DNA of 64,000 bases, from assembly GCF_003264935.1 (NCBI RefSeq), contig NZ_QLOE01000006.1, positions 1 through 64,000 of the forward strand, in the 5' to 3' direction. The notes beneath the pieces are model-generated. The model was not told the origin of the DNA, searched no databases, and saw nothing but the letters and a program-made list of their open reading frames with translations. This document shows, in pieces, positions 52,592 to 61,317 of the stretch; positions within the stretch are counted from its first letter, which is position 1; every line of letters begins with the position of its first letter. The translations under genes were made by a program, and so were the position numbers. The DNA is from Methanothermobacter tenebrarum (GTDB lineage Archaea > Methanobacteriota > Methanobacteria > Methanobacteriales > DSM-23052).

Positions 52592-54418
52592 ATGAGAATA
52601 CTTTTAATCCACGCGGATTATCTAAAATACAATGTACGGGATAAAACAAGTATAGCAGAGGATATACCAGAGAAGATGATGGAAGGGTCCTTCAAAGAAT
52701 CTTTAGTAGTTTTCACAGCAATTGAAAAAGAAGATGAAACCAACCCAGAGGCTGTGATCAAAAATGCCATCAAAGAGATAAAAGAGGTTTTTAACAAAGT
52801 TAAAGCCGAGAAAATCGTCATATACCCTTATGCTCACCTTAGTTCATCCTTAAGCTCGCCCGAAATGGCGAAAAAAATCCTAAAAAGCATGGAAACTGCC
52901 TTGGAAAATGAAGGATTCAATGTTTCAAGAGTACCATTCGGATGGTACAAGGCATTCAAGATATCATGTAAAGGCCATCCACTCTCGGAACTTTCAAGGA
53001 CAATAAAAGCAGAACCTAAAAGAGAAAAAATAGCCAAGGAAGAAATAGAATCCAAATGGTTCATAATCAAAAATGGAAAACTTATGGATCCCAAAGATTT
53101 TGAATTCAAAAGCAAGAATTTCAAATCCCTTGTAGACTACGAGTTAGGAGTCTTGGAAACTAAAGGAGGAGAACCACCCCATGTTAAACTCATGAAGGAA
53201 AAAAACTTGGCTGATTATGAACCTTCTGCTGATATTGGACACCTCCGCTGGTACCCAAAGGGACGTCTTATAAGGGATCTCCTAGCAGATTACGTATATA
53301 AACTCGTAACATCGGAGGGTGCCATGCCTGTGGAAACGCCAATAATGTACGACCTTGAAGACAAAGCAATAAGAGTGCACGCTGAAAAGTTTGGGGAAAG
53401 ACAATACAGGATGAAAAACAAAAAAGAATTAATGTTAAGATATGCTTGTTGTTTCGGGGCCTTCAGGATATTATCAGACTCGTTTTTAACATGGAAAAAC
53501 CTCCCTGTTCGCGTCTATGAACTTTCAACTTACAGTTTCAGACTAGAAAAGAAGGGAGAAGTTGTTGGTCTTAAGCGACTTAGAGGTTTCACTATGCCAG
53601 ATCTTCACACAGTATGTAGGGACATGGGCCAAGCACTTGAAGAGTTTGAGAAGCAAGTTGAAATTTGTCTTAGAACTTCCAGGGATTTTGAAGTGGACTA
53701 TGAGGTGATATTCAGGGCTACAGAGGATTTCTATAATAGTTACAGGGATTGGATACTTTCACTTGTGGAGAAGGTTGGTAAACCAATATTATTGGAACTT
53801 TTACCTGAAAGAAAGCACTATTGGATAGCTAAAATGGATTTTGCGGCGATAGATTATCTTGGAAGGCCCATAGAGAATCCAACAGTCCAAATAGATGTTG
53901 AGAGTGGGGAGAGATTTGATATAACATTTCTCGAAGAAGATGGGGCTGATAGAAATCCTATAATACTCCATTGCAGCCCTACTGGGAGTATAGAGAGAGT
54001 AATATGTAGTTTGTTGGAGAAGGCTGCGATTGAAATGGAAAAGAGGCCTCCAATGTTTCCTGTGTGGCTTTCACCAACTCAAGTTAGGATAATAGCAGTT
54101 GCAGAGAGGCATGTTGACTATTCAATGAAGATCGCTGATAAGATAAGGGATGAGGGTATCAGGGTTGATGTGGATGATAGGCCAGAGAGTGTTGGTAAAA
54201 AAATCAGGGATGCGGCCAAGGAGTGGATACCGTATGTTATAGTTGTGGGTGACAGAGAACTTGAAAGTGCTGAATTTTCAGTGAATATTAGGAAAACTGG
54301 TGCGAAAGAGATTTTCAAGTTGGGAGATTTTATTTCCATGGTGAAAAATGAAGTAAAGGGGATGCCTTTCAGGCCACTTACGTTACCTGTGAGGGTTTCT
54401 GAGAGAATCAATTTCTGA
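52592..54418 (+). CDS. thrS: Threonyl-tRNA synthetase, archaeal type
   Basis: A 608-residue class II synthetase. The N-terminal 135 residues are the archaeal D-aminoacyl-tRNA deacylase-like editing domain ([15 protein letters not shown]..., [11 protein letters not shown] near 75) instead of the bacterial TGS/SAD domains. The catalytic core has class II motifs ([31 protein letters not shown], zinc Cys, [18 protein letters not shown]) and the C-terminal anticodon domain starts [30 protein letters not shown] precedes the ATG. Confidence 0.95.
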   Translation: MRILLIHADYLKYNVRDKTSIAEDIPEKMMEGSFKESLVVFTAIEKEDETNPEAVIKNAIKEIKEVFNKVKAEKIVIYPYAHLSSSLSSPEMAKKILKSMETALENEGFNVSRVPFGWYKAFKISCKGHPLSELSRTIKAEPKREKIAKEEIESKWFIIKNGKLMDPKDFEFKSKNFKSLVDYELGVLETKGGEPPHVKLMKEKNLADYEPSADIGHLRWYPKGRLIRDLLADYVYKLVTSEGAMPVETPIMYDLEDKAIRVHAEKFGERQYRMKNKKELMLRYACCFGAFRILSDSFLTWKNLPVRVYELSTYSFRLEKKGEVVGLKRLRGFTMPDLHTVCRDMGQALEEFEKQVEICLRTSRDFEVDYEVIFRATEDFYNSYRDWILSLVEKVGKPILLELLPERKHYWIAKMDFAAIDYLGRPIENPTVQIDVESGERFDITFLEEDGADRNPIILHCSPTGSIERVICSLLEKAAIEMEKRPPMFPVWLSPTQVRIIAVAERHVDYSMKIADKIRDEGIRVDVDDRPESVGKKIRDAAKEWIPYVIVVGDRELESAEFSVNIRKTGAKEIFKLGDFISMVKNEVKGMPFRPLTLPVRVSERINF

Positions 54419-54457
54419 GGGTAGGATTTTTGTGAAATTTATATGAACCCACATTGT

Positions 54458-54479
54458 AAGTTATAACTTATAAGTTATA
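54458..54479. promoter_or_regulatory. Nested palindromes upstream of parA, possible operator
   Basis: TATAACTTATAAGTTATA (54462-54479) is a perfect 18-bp palindrome and overlaps a second one, AAGTTATAACTT (54458-54469). They sit about 60 bases before the parA ATG, next to probable TATA sequences (GGTATACTTTATAAATG). ParA systems are often autoregulated, so this is a candidate binding site for ParA or its partner. Confidence 0.4.
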
Positions 54480-54539
54480 GGGTATACTTTATAAATGATA
54501 ATTTAGAACTTATTATAGTTAAATTCTTGGAGGTTTTCC

Positions 54540-55316
54540 ATGGGTGAAATAATATCCATTATAAACCAAAAAGGAGGTTGTGGTAAAACAACCACAGCAG
54601 TAAATTTATCAAGTGCACTCGCAATTTTGGGCAAAAAAGTTCTAATAGTTGATATAGACCCCCAAGCAAATGCAACAACAGGTTTTGGAGTCAACAAGGC
54701 AGAATTAAATTCGACAATATACTCTGTTATAAGCGGAGAAGCAAAAATAGAAGATACGATACATGAGACAATGATACCCAACTTGTATATTATCCCAAGC
54801 AACCTTGCCCTCAGCGGCGCGGAAGTGGAACTCACCAGCCAAATAGGCTATCACACCATACTCAAGGAAGCTATAGACCCCATCAAAAGAGATTTTGATT
54901 ACATATTCATTGACGCCCCACCATCCCTTGGAATACTAACATTAAACGCCCTTGTTGCAGGCGATAGCATTATAATACCAATACAAGCAGAATATTACGC
55001 CCTTGAGGGCATGGCTGACCTCCTTAAAACCATGAAATTGGTTGAAAGCCGCTTAAAAAGCCCATGCCCAATAAAAGGCATACTGTTAACACTCTATGAT
55101 GGAAGAACCCGACTTGGAAGGGAAGTTTACCAAGAAATTAAAAATTTCTTCTCTCCGCAAGAATACATCTTCAAAACAATAATACCAAGAAACATTCGCT
55201 TAGCAGAAGCCCCAAGTCATGGAAAACCATGCATAATTTATGACAAAGACTGTAAAGGTTCCCAAGCATACCTTAAGTTAGCAGAGGAACTGATCGAGAT
55301 GGAGGACGAGAAATGA
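54540..55316 (+). CDS. parA: ParA/Soj-family chromosome partitioning ATPase
   Basis: A 258-residue ParA ATPase. The deviant Walker A KGGCGKTTTAVNLSSALA (residues 11-28) has the signature lysine, A-prime DIDPQANATTGFG near 39, and Walker B FDYIFIDAPPSLGILTLNAL near 117 with switch residues; the C-terminal RNIRLAEAPSHGKPCIIYDK is usual for Soj-like proteins. It is a nucleotide-dependent dimer that binds DNA non-specifically to move or position cargo. GGAGGTTTTCC precedes the ATG. It overlaps its small partner gene by 4 bases (ATGA). Confidence 0.92.
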   Translation: MGEIISIINQKGGCGKTTTAVNLSSALAILGKKVLIVDIDPQANATTGFGVNKAELNSTIYSVISGEAKIEDTIHETMIPNLYIIPSNLALSGAEVELTSQIGYHTILKEAIDPIKRDFDYIFIDAPPSLGILTLNALVAGDSIIIPIQAEYYALEGMADLLKTMKLVESRLKSPCPIKGILLTLYDGRTRLGREVYQEIKNFFSPQEYIFKTIIPRNIRLAEAPSHGKPCIIYDKDCKGSQAYLKLAEELIEMEDEK

Positions 55317-55636
55317 CAAGACAAAATAAAAGTCTTGGAAGAGGTCTTGACGCTCTAATAAAAGCAAAATCAACAACCACTCCACAAAAGGAACATGCTA
55401 AGGATACATTAACACCCCCAAGCACACACTCCAAGGATAAAGTCAAAGAGGTTTTAGAAGAGGTTAAAAAGAACCCTAGGATAACATTATGGTCCGCAAG
55501 ATCAGCTGCAGTTTTAAGATACCTAAAGAAGACAAAACCGGAATTCAGCATAAGCAAAGAGGCGTCTCTTTTAATCGAAGAAGCTGTTAAAAACAAATAC
55601 CCTGAGATATGGGATCTATTTTCAGAACTTGGATAG
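55313..55636 (+). CDS. Small ParA partner with ParB-like N-terminal motif
   Basis: A 107-residue protein translationally coupled to parA. Residues 6-15, KSLGRGLDALI, match the extreme N-terminus of ParB/Spo0J (GLGRGLxALI), the segment that stimulates ParA ATPase. The ParB CTPase/nuclease domain and HTH are absent. A Thr/Ser/Pro/Lys linker (16-43) leads to a helical C-terminal domain (VKEVLEEVKKNPRITLWSARSAAVLRYLKK... LLIEEAVKNKYPEIWDLFSELG) that I do not recognise and that could bind DNA or a cargo. It looks like a minimal ParB-like adaptor. The function is inferred from the motif and the coupling. Confidence 0.7.
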   Translation: MTRQNKSLGRGLDALIKAKSTTTPQKEHAKDTLTPPSTHSKDKVKEVLEEVKKNPRITLWSARSAAVLRYLKKTKPEFSISKEASLLIEEAVKNKYPEIWDLFSELG

Positions 55637-55638
55637 GA

Positions 55639-56751
55639 TTATTGAAAGTTATCTAAGTTGCTTTGATAACCATCAATGTACAAGAATTTTCCAGCACGTT
55701 TAACCCATACACCCATTCCCTTAAGTTCATCTAGACTATTTATTCTGCTTTTCCTCCTTTTTGAGATTATCCTCTTTGCTGATATAGGGCCGATACCAGG
55801 TACTCGTATAAGTTCATCGTAAGTAGCAGTGTTAATATTTAATGGGAACAGGTCACTTTTGAGCGCTGCCACATACTTTGGATCCATTTCCAAGTCTAAA
55901 AACCCTTCATTGAATTCAAATTCACTTAATTTAAAATTATAAGATTTTACCAATGCATCAGCTTGATATAAACGTATTGAACGTCTGGGATCGGGTTCTG
56001 GTTTATCCTCTAATGGAGTGCCATCCAATGCTTGGAAGCTGCTGAAATATGTTCTTTTAATATTTAATTTATCATAAAGCCATGATATCCTCTTCAGAAT
56101 TTCCTGGTCGGTTTCTTCAACCGCGCCTACAATGAATTGGGTGCTTTGACCAGAAGGGGTGAGATCAGGGTTCTTGTCATGGATTTTCTTTATCCATTTC
56201 ATTCTCCTTATAATATCTATTTTATAGTCCTTGGTTGATGAAAGGGCTGAAAGTCCATCTGCTGTTGCTGTTTCAATGTTGATACTCACCCTATTTGACA
56301 GTTCCATGGCTCTTTTAATCAGTTCCTTCGAAGTTCCCGGCAAAATTTTAAGGTGTATGTAACCATCATATCCTTTATCATGGCGTAGAATCCTCACCAC
56401 TTCAACGAGTTTCTCCATGGTATTATCAACATCATCTATCGTGGCCGAACTTAAGAATAAACCTTTCACGTACCTTTTTTCATAATAATCCATGAAAACC
56501 TTGGATAATTCATCCGGTTCTAGTTCAATGCGCGTGAATTCCCGTTTACTACAATTTAAACAATATTTACAATCGTTGTAGCATTTATTACTAAGCAGAA
56601 CCTTGAATAAGGGAACCTTACAACCTTTCATACTACTATAATATATTCCAGGAAGATTTACATTTCTTTGCTTTTCATCTGCACTATAATCGCATAGGTC
56701 AAATTGTGCAGAATCACTTAATATTTGCAATTTTCTTTTGCGCTCTAACAT
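55639..56751 (-). CDS. Radical SAM protein with helix-hairpin-helix, DNA modification/repair type
   Basis: A 370-residue protein. Radical SAM motif LSNKCYNDCKYCLNCSKRE (Cx3Cx2C, near residue 54) sits in a TIM-barrel core with NIETATADGLSAL near 155 and TQFIVGAVEETDQEIL near 195. A C-terminal HhH unit follows (INTATYDELIRVPGIGPISAKRIISKR, residues 300-330, plus INSLDELKGMGVW). The family is known as a putative DNA modification/repair enzyme often paired with a uracil-DNA-glycosylase-like gene; none is adjacent here. A TATA-like element is centred 25-27 bases before the ATG (near 56776) and no ribosome site is seen, so it appears leaderless. Confidence 0.8.
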   Translation of the reverse strand: MLERKRKLQILSDSAQFDLCDYSADEKQRNVNLPGIYYSSMKGCKVPLFKVLLSNKCYNDCKYCLNCSKREFTRIELEPDELSKVFMDYYEKRYVKGLFLSSATIDDVDNTMEKLVEVVRILRHDKGYDGYIHLKILPGTSKELIKRAMELSNRVSINIETATADGLSALSSTKDYKIDIIRRMKWIKKIHDKNPDLTPSGQSTQFIVGAVEETDQEILKRISWLYDKLNIKRTYFSSFQALDGTPLEDKPEPDPRRSIRLYQADALVKSYNFKLSEFEFNEGFLDLEMDPKYVAALKSDLFPLNINTATYDELIRVPGIGPISAKRIISKRRKSRINSLDELKGMGVWVKRAGKFLYIDGYQSNLDNFQ

Positions 56752-56814
56752 AACTTCATACTCAAAAACACTATTTAATAAAATTTATATTACTTTCATT
56801 ATATAATTTTTATT

Positions 56815-57062
56815 TGGTTTCTGCAGGGCTGATTAGAGAGGGGGTGGTATTGTGACAAAATGGTTACTTTACATAATTGGTATATTGTTAATAATAATGG
56901 GTATACTCGGCTTTGTTGGATTCCCATTTCCAAATCTTAAGGATCCGGTTTGGCATGCAGCATTGAAAATAATCGTTGGACTCATAGCAATATGGGGCGG
57001 TACTAAGGTAGAATAAATAATTTAATAGTTGACTAAAATACCTTAAAGCCCTGCAGAAACCA
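56815..57062. repeat. Perfect 16-bp inverted repeat enclosing a small gene
   Basis: TGGTTTCTGCAGGGCT at 56815-56830 and its exact complement at 57047-57062 bracket 216 bases that hold the 54-residue membrane protein gene. Each arm contains the palindrome CTGCAG. I see no target-site duplication outside the arms. Either a tiny non-autonomous mobile cassette, a paired regulatory site, or a long hairpin could explain it. Confidence 0.75.
56852..57016 (+). CDS. 54-residue two-helix membrane protein
   Basis: GTG-started, with GGGGTGG four to seven bases ahead. The sequence has two hydrophobic helices (WLLYIIGILLIIMGILGFVG, residues 4-23, and AALKIIVGLIAIWGG, 36-50) joined by a short loop FPFPNLKDPVWH. 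Charges (K3, K30, K39, K52) are at the ends. Length and layout suggest a small membrane subunit or toxin-like/holin-like peptide, but no family is recognised. It lies alone between the radical SAM gene (divergent) and the CbiA-type gene, inside a 16-bp inverted repeat. Confidence 0.6.
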   Translation: MTKWLLYIIGILLIIMGILGFVGFPFPNLKDPVWHAALKIIVGLIAIWGGTKVE

Positions 57063-57153
57063 CAAAAATTGCTACCATAGATTCAATTTCTGAAGGATCT
57101 GCGATAAATTTTGACTTGCCTTTTTAAAGTTATATCTGTGGAAGATGGAAAGA

Positions 57154-57164
57154 TTTATATATAA
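57154..57164 (+). promoter_or_regulatory. Strong TATA box in the 57.1 kb gap
   Basis: GAAAGA-TTTATATATAA is a near-consensus BRE/TATA pair. Transcription would start close to 57182, where an ATG begins a 59-codon frame. Whatever the product, this promoter looks active. Confidence 0.5.
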
Positions 57165-57181
57165 TTTTTTGATGATATCTT

Positions 57182-57361
57182 ATGAGTACTGGATTGGAGA
57201 CGAATTCTGGACGACCATATCCTACCCCCCACAAAGGAAGCCAAAAGGCTTTTGGTATTATTAAAATTTCTTTTTTTCTTGTTAAGATAAATGGACATAA
57301 AAGGATCCTTATATACTTTTGGCTTTCATTTCTCTACTTTTTAGATGGATCCTTTCAATAA
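57182..57361 (+). CDS. Possible leaderless 59-residue protein (or small RNA)
   Basis: A frame of 59 codons starting 24 bases after a strong TATA box. It has a polar, Pro/Gly-rich start (MSTGLETNSGRPYPTPHKG) and an aromatic, hydrophobic second half with one weak membrane-like stretch (ILIYFWLSFLYFL). No homologue is recognised. An RNA product is equally possible: a short stem AGCC-AAAA-GGCT followed by T runs lies inside at 57238-57290. The rest of the gap to 57568 is AT-rich with GGATCC-containing short inverted repeats and no other feature. Confidence 0.25.
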   Translation: MSTGLETNSGRPYPTPHKGSQKAFGIIKISFFLVKINGHKRILIYFWLSFLYFLDGSFQ

Positions 57362-57568
57362 GCTAAAGATCGGACTTATACTTTTTCACTTCTAATGTGA
57401 GCATACAATATTATATGATTCAATACTCCTCATATCCCCTATTCAGATATAGAATGCGAATCTAATAATTTGAAATTTTATAGCTAGAATTTTTGACTTA
57501 TTATCCACTCTTTATGAAGGAGCTTCTTTTCGAAGGAATTAAATAGGAGTTTTATTGGATCCTATATT

Positions 57569-58912
57569 ATGAGAGTTGTGCTTGCAGGTAGTGGTAGTGC
57601 TGTCGGTAAAACCACCATTTCCACTGGTATAATGAAGGCATTATCCAGTGAGGGCGTTCAGCCTTTTAAGGTTGGCCCAGATTATATAGATCCATCTTAT
57701 CATACTATGGCCACGGGTAATCCTTCACGTAATCTTGATTCTTTTTTCATGTCAAAGGGGCAGATCAGGGAAGCATTCATAAGGGGCATGGAGGCATCTA
57801 GTGCACGTATGGCTATTATAGAGGGTGTTCGCGGTTTGTATGAGGGTATAAGTCCAGTTGATGATGTTGGGAGTACAGCATCAATAGCAAAAGCTTTAAA
57901 CGCCCCTGTTGTGTTGATAATTAATTCTAGAAGTTTGGTAAAAAGTGCAGCTGCAATAGTGCTTGGTTTCAAAGCATTGGATCCTGAGGTTAAAATTGAA
58001 GGAGTGATCCTAAACCAAGTTAAAAATAAAAAGCATTACCTTAAAACTAAAAAAGCCATTGAAGAGCTTTCAGATACTATAGTAATTGGTGGCATACCTA
58101 GAAGAAAAGATTTAAAGGTTGAACAGAGACATTTAGGATTGGTGCCTGCGGTTGAACGTGAAAATTTAAAATTTTCAATAGAAAAGTGGGGAAATGTAGT
58201 AGAAGAATATATTGACCTTGATGAACTCAAAAACATAATGAAAAACGCTAAAAAAATAAAAGGCAAAAGAGAACCTCTTTGGCAGGTAAAAAACCGTAAA
58301 AAGGTTAAAATAGGCGTAGCATATGACGAGGCATTCAACTTTTACTACATAGAGAACCTAGAGGCTCTAAAGGATAATAAAGCCAGTTTATATTATTTCA
58401 GCCCATTACATGATGAAGAGATCCCTGACGTCGATGGAATCTATATCGGTGGAGGATACCCAGAAATTTTCGCAAAACAACTCGAAAGAAATACTTCAAT
58501 GAAAGATTCCATCAAAAAGTTCCACGAAGATGGAAAACCAATATTTGGTGAATGTGGGGGTCTATTATATCTTTCAAAATCCCTAGATGGACATGAAATG
58601 TGCAACATATTCCCCTACAAGTCTACAATGACACGGAAAGTTCAAGGTTTAAGTTACGTAATAGCAAAATCAGTAATAGACAACATAATATCTCCAAGAA
58701 CTGAAATTTTCAAAGGACATGAATTCCATTACTCAAACATCCAAGTTACAGGCAATCCACAATTTGCATTTAAAATACAGAGAGGAAAGGGCATAAAAGA
58801 GGGCATGGATGGTCTCACATCTAAAAAAACCCTCGCAAGTTATATTCATATACATACAGCTTCATGTCCCACATTTGCGGCAACACTAACATCCAATGCA
58901 CTAGAACAATAA
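57569..58912 (+). CDS. cbiA: CbiA/CfbB a,c-diamide synthase
   Basis: A 447-residue glutamine-dependent amidase. The N-terminal ATPase has [20 protein letters not shown] (P-loop, residue 6), [17 protein letters not shown] near 37 and EGVRGLYEG near 88; the C-terminal class I glutaminase-like half has [17 protein letters not shown] near 295, the Cys nucleophile in [16 protein letters not shown] near 327 and a final HTASCP. It amidates the a and c acetates of cobyrinate or of Ni-sirohydrochlorin (F430 route); methanogens often have both and sequence alone does not decide here. A TATA-like ATTAAATAG is centred 27 bases before the ATG, suggesting a leaderless message. Confidence 0.88.
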   Translation: MRVVLAGSGSAVGKTTISTGIMKALSSEGVQPFKVGPDYIDPSYHTMATGNPSRNLDSFFMSKGQIREAFIRGMEASSARMAIIEGVRGLYEGISPVDDVGSTASIAKALNAPVVLIINSRSLVKSAAAIVLGFKALDPEVKIEGVILNQVKNKKHYLKTKKAIEELSDTIVIGGIPRRKDLKVEQRHLGLVPAVERENLKFSIEKWGNVVEEYIDLDELKNIMKNAKKIKGKREPLWQVKNRKKVKIGVAYDEAFNFYYIENLEALKDNKASLYYFSPLHDEEIPDVDGIYIGGGYPEIFAKQLERNTSMKDSIKKFHEDGKPIFGECGGLLYLSKSLDGHEMCNIFPYKSTMTRKVQGLSYVIAKSVIDNIISPRTEIFKGHEFHYSNIQVTGNPQFAFKIQRGKGIKEGMDGLTSKKTLASYIHIHTASCPTFAATLTSNALEQ

Positions 58913-58913
58913 G

Positions 58914-60011
58914 ATGATACCCATGTTTAAGAATAAGGACATTTTTTCACCTTATATAATAATTGTTGCAATCATAGCATATCTCCTAATGGCATATGTA
59001 GCATTCCATTATAAAATCAGGGGCTTAAATTTCCCATCACCAATCTCCATAATCTATATTGGTATAGGTTCACTATTTTACGCTTTAGGAGTTCTAGCAT
59101 CCTCAAATTTCAAATTATCCCCATATAAGGTCAAAGGAGAATTTAGCCACATTTATGAACCACTTTTGTTAATTATTCTAATCATAAGTACAATATTAGC
59201 GGCATGGAACTTGTACAATGTTGGTGGCATACCATTATTTAGCGGATACCTTAAAGCCAAGGCCCTAACCAAAATCTGGTTCATATCTTATCTTTTATTC
59301 CTGTTTTCTATAAATCTATTACTGGCCAGATTTAAAAGAAATTTCTATTATGGGCTTCTCATCCTTGGACTAATTTTGTTCGCTTTAACAGGATATAGGA
59401 CGACCACAGTGGTCATATTACTCAGTGTACTTATAAACCTATATTATACAAGGCACATTTCCATAGGGAAGCTTACTATCATTGGAATCCTTATAATTTC
59501 CCTAACCATTCTTATAGGTTATGTTGCCGTTAAGTCGATAGAATGGCAGCATTGGAGTTTAAATCCCATAGAATTATTTTTTTATCGTGCAGGGTATACA
59601 TTAACAGTTTTTGACCGTTTAATCCAATTTGAGGGCGCTACACAAGGTAGATTATTATATTCTACTTTGACCGGATTTTTCACATCTACTGATCCTAGGA
59701 TTATCGTGGGGACAACAGTCCTAGGATATAAACATTCAAGCACCTCAACAATCTTTGGACCCGCAACTCTAGACTTCGGCTTTTTTGCCATGATATCACA
59801 AATGTTCATCATAGGTTTGATCCTTGGTTTACTCCATATAATCCAAAGGGTCAAAAAAGGTTTTTTCACAGCTTTATACGCGATAATATTAGCTCACACT
59901 CTTGTATGGATTGAAACTGGCCCTACAGATCTTGTGGTATGGATATTCTATTTAATAGCTGTGGCTGTGATAATAAAGGAGGCATATTATGAAAGTGGCC
60001 ATCGCAGCTGA
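58914..60011 (+). CDS. Multi-spanning membrane protein, oligosaccharide polymerase-like
   Basis: A 365-residue protein with about ten hydrophobic helices and a longer extracytoplasmic loop (about residues 205-290, with RAGYTLTVFDRLIQ and STSTIFGPATLDFG). The layout resembles O-antigen/oligosaccharide repeat-unit polymerases, and the glycosyltransferase-like gene that follows (23-base overlap) supports a surface-glycan role. It starts one base after the cbiA-type stop; the ATG at 58923 may be used instead, with AGATGAT as its site. Family assignment is tentative. Confidence 0.5.
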   Translation: MIPMFKNKDIFSPYIIIVAIIAYLLMAYVAFHYKIRGLNFPSPISIIYIGIGSLFYALGVLASSNFKLSPYKVKGEFSHIYEPLLLIILIISTILAAWNLYNVGGIPLFSGYLKAKALTKIWFISYLLFLFSINLLLARFKRNFYYGLLILGLILFALTGYRTTTVVILLSVLINLYYTRHISIGKLTIIGILIISLTILIGYVAVKSIEWQHWSLNPIELFFYRAGYTLTVFDRLIQFEGATQGRLLYSTLTGFFTSTDPRIIVGTTVLGYKHSSTSTIFGPATLDFGFFAMISQMFIIGLILGLLHIIQRVKKGFFTALYAIILAHTLVWIETGPTDLVVWIFYLIAVAVIIKEAYYESGHRS

Positions 60012-61047
60012 ATTAGCACCTGCAAAAACATTCATACCATTAATGGAAGAATTTAACGCCAAATTCATCGCTTTATCCCATGGAAGAGGTGTTAAAGAAC
60101 TCTTAGAACCTTATTGTCAAAGTATATATCCAATTGGGGAGAGTAGGCGCTCCAATGGTAACAAGATCCTTATCGCAGTTAGGATATTATCAGATATTAA
60201 AAAGGCTTTTAAAGCTTTAAAAGAAAACAAACCAGAGATCCTTTTAACTTGCGGTAATGCAGGTGATGTGCGAAAGAGTATTGCAGCCGCTAAACTACTT
60301 AGAATACCAGTATTACATATTGAACAAGACATTTATAACCCCATTGAAATGATAGCATTTGCCAACCTCGTAACAGCACCCTCTGCTGAATACAAGGAAT
60401 ATCTTGAAACCAATTATCATTTAAAAAACGTAGAAAACATAGGAGGCTATCCTCATGCCCTCTATGTAAAAAATTTAAAACTCGAAGATCCAAAGGCTGT
60501 TAAAGAAAAGTACAACCTTCACGAATTCATACTTGCAGTACTTGGAGGCGATTTGAAAACCAATGATATCCCACCTCTAATCAAGACATTGGAAGCATTA
60601 AAAGAAGATGTCCTACTGGCACCTTTCAGATTTGATAGGAAACTCATCGAGAAAAATATAACCTCAAAAAAAATCCACATTCTAGAAGGGTTTGTTGATC
60701 TCCCAAGCTTAATGAAAGCTTCAAAAGCCATGATCTATGCTGCTGGCATGGGTGTCACAATAGAAGCCGGCGTTCTTAGGGTTCCCTCAATAAAAATTGC
60801 AGGATTTCATCGTCAACATGCAAGTATCGATCTCTGTGAAAAAATAGGCATACCCATAGCTAAAATAGAGGACATAGACCATCTTATACATGATCTAAAG
60901 CCTCCAGATTCAACTTACCTACTTTCAACTGCAAAGGAATCTGTAGAGAAATTGATCAACTTACTGGAAAGCTTCCAACCAAAAGGTCCATGCGGCGGTT
61001 TTAAAAGTTTCAAAAAAATATGGGAGGCCCGATCAAAATTTAAGTGA
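59989..61047 (+). CDS. GT-B-fold glycosyltransferase/UDP-GlcNAc 2-epimerase-like protein
   Basis: A 352-residue two-Rossmann-domain protein. The N-half starts MKVAIAAELAPAKTFIPLMEE and has LTCGNAGDVRKSIAAAKLLRIPVLHIEQDIYNP near 90 (like MurG/epimerase nucleotide-sugar folds); the C-half has AVLGGDLKTNDIPPLIKTLEAL near 185 and MIYAAGMGVTIEAGVLRVPSIKI near 248, the acceptor/UDP region of GT28-like enzymes. Donor and acceptor unknown. AAAGGAGGCATATT precedes the ATG. Its coupling to the membrane polymerase-like gene suggests a shared glycan pathway. Confidence 0.65.
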   Translation: MKVAIAAELAPAKTFIPLMEEFNAKFIALSHGRGVKELLEPYCQSIYPIGESRRSNGNKILIAVRILSDIKKAFKALKENKPEILLTCGNAGDVRKSIAAAKLLRIPVLHIEQDIYNPIEMIAFANLVTAPSAEYKEYLETNYHLKNVENIGGYPHALYVKNLKLEDPKAVKEKYNLHEFILAVLGGDLKTNDIPPLIKTLEALKEDVLLAPFRFDRKLIEKNITSKKIHILEGFVDLPSLMKASKAMIYAAGMGVTIEAGVLRVPSIKIAGFHRQHASIDLCEKIGIPIAKIEDIDHLIHDLKPPDSTYLLSTAKESVEKLINLLESFQPKGPCGGFKSFKKIWEARSKFK

Positions 61048-61270
61048 ACTTACCGCCCCTTAGATGATTATCCACCAATATCATCCTATTTGTATTTTTA
61101 CAAACAAAAATTTTTTTATAGGATAACAAGGGGACAAACAATCTTAGATTACCTACAAACAGCTTCTAGTAGATAATTTCACATGATTGGGGCTTTAAAG
61201 GCAGAAAAAAATATTCACAATCACCTCTTTCATCTTACTGGTATAAAAATTTAACTATAAATGTTAGATG

Positions 61271-61317
61271 AAAAAATACTTAATAAATACCGGAATAATA
61301 AAATGTGGTGATATAAA
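61271..61317 (+). promoter_or_regulatory. mtd promoter and ribosome site
   Basis: A BRE/TATA-like run AAAAAATACTTAATAAATA (61271-61289) would place transcription start near 61303, leaving a short leader with the strong site GTGGTGATATAAA before the ATG. An additional TATAAAAATTT at 61242 could give a longer leader. The remaining 61048-61241 is AT-rich without other recognised features. Confidence 0.4.
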
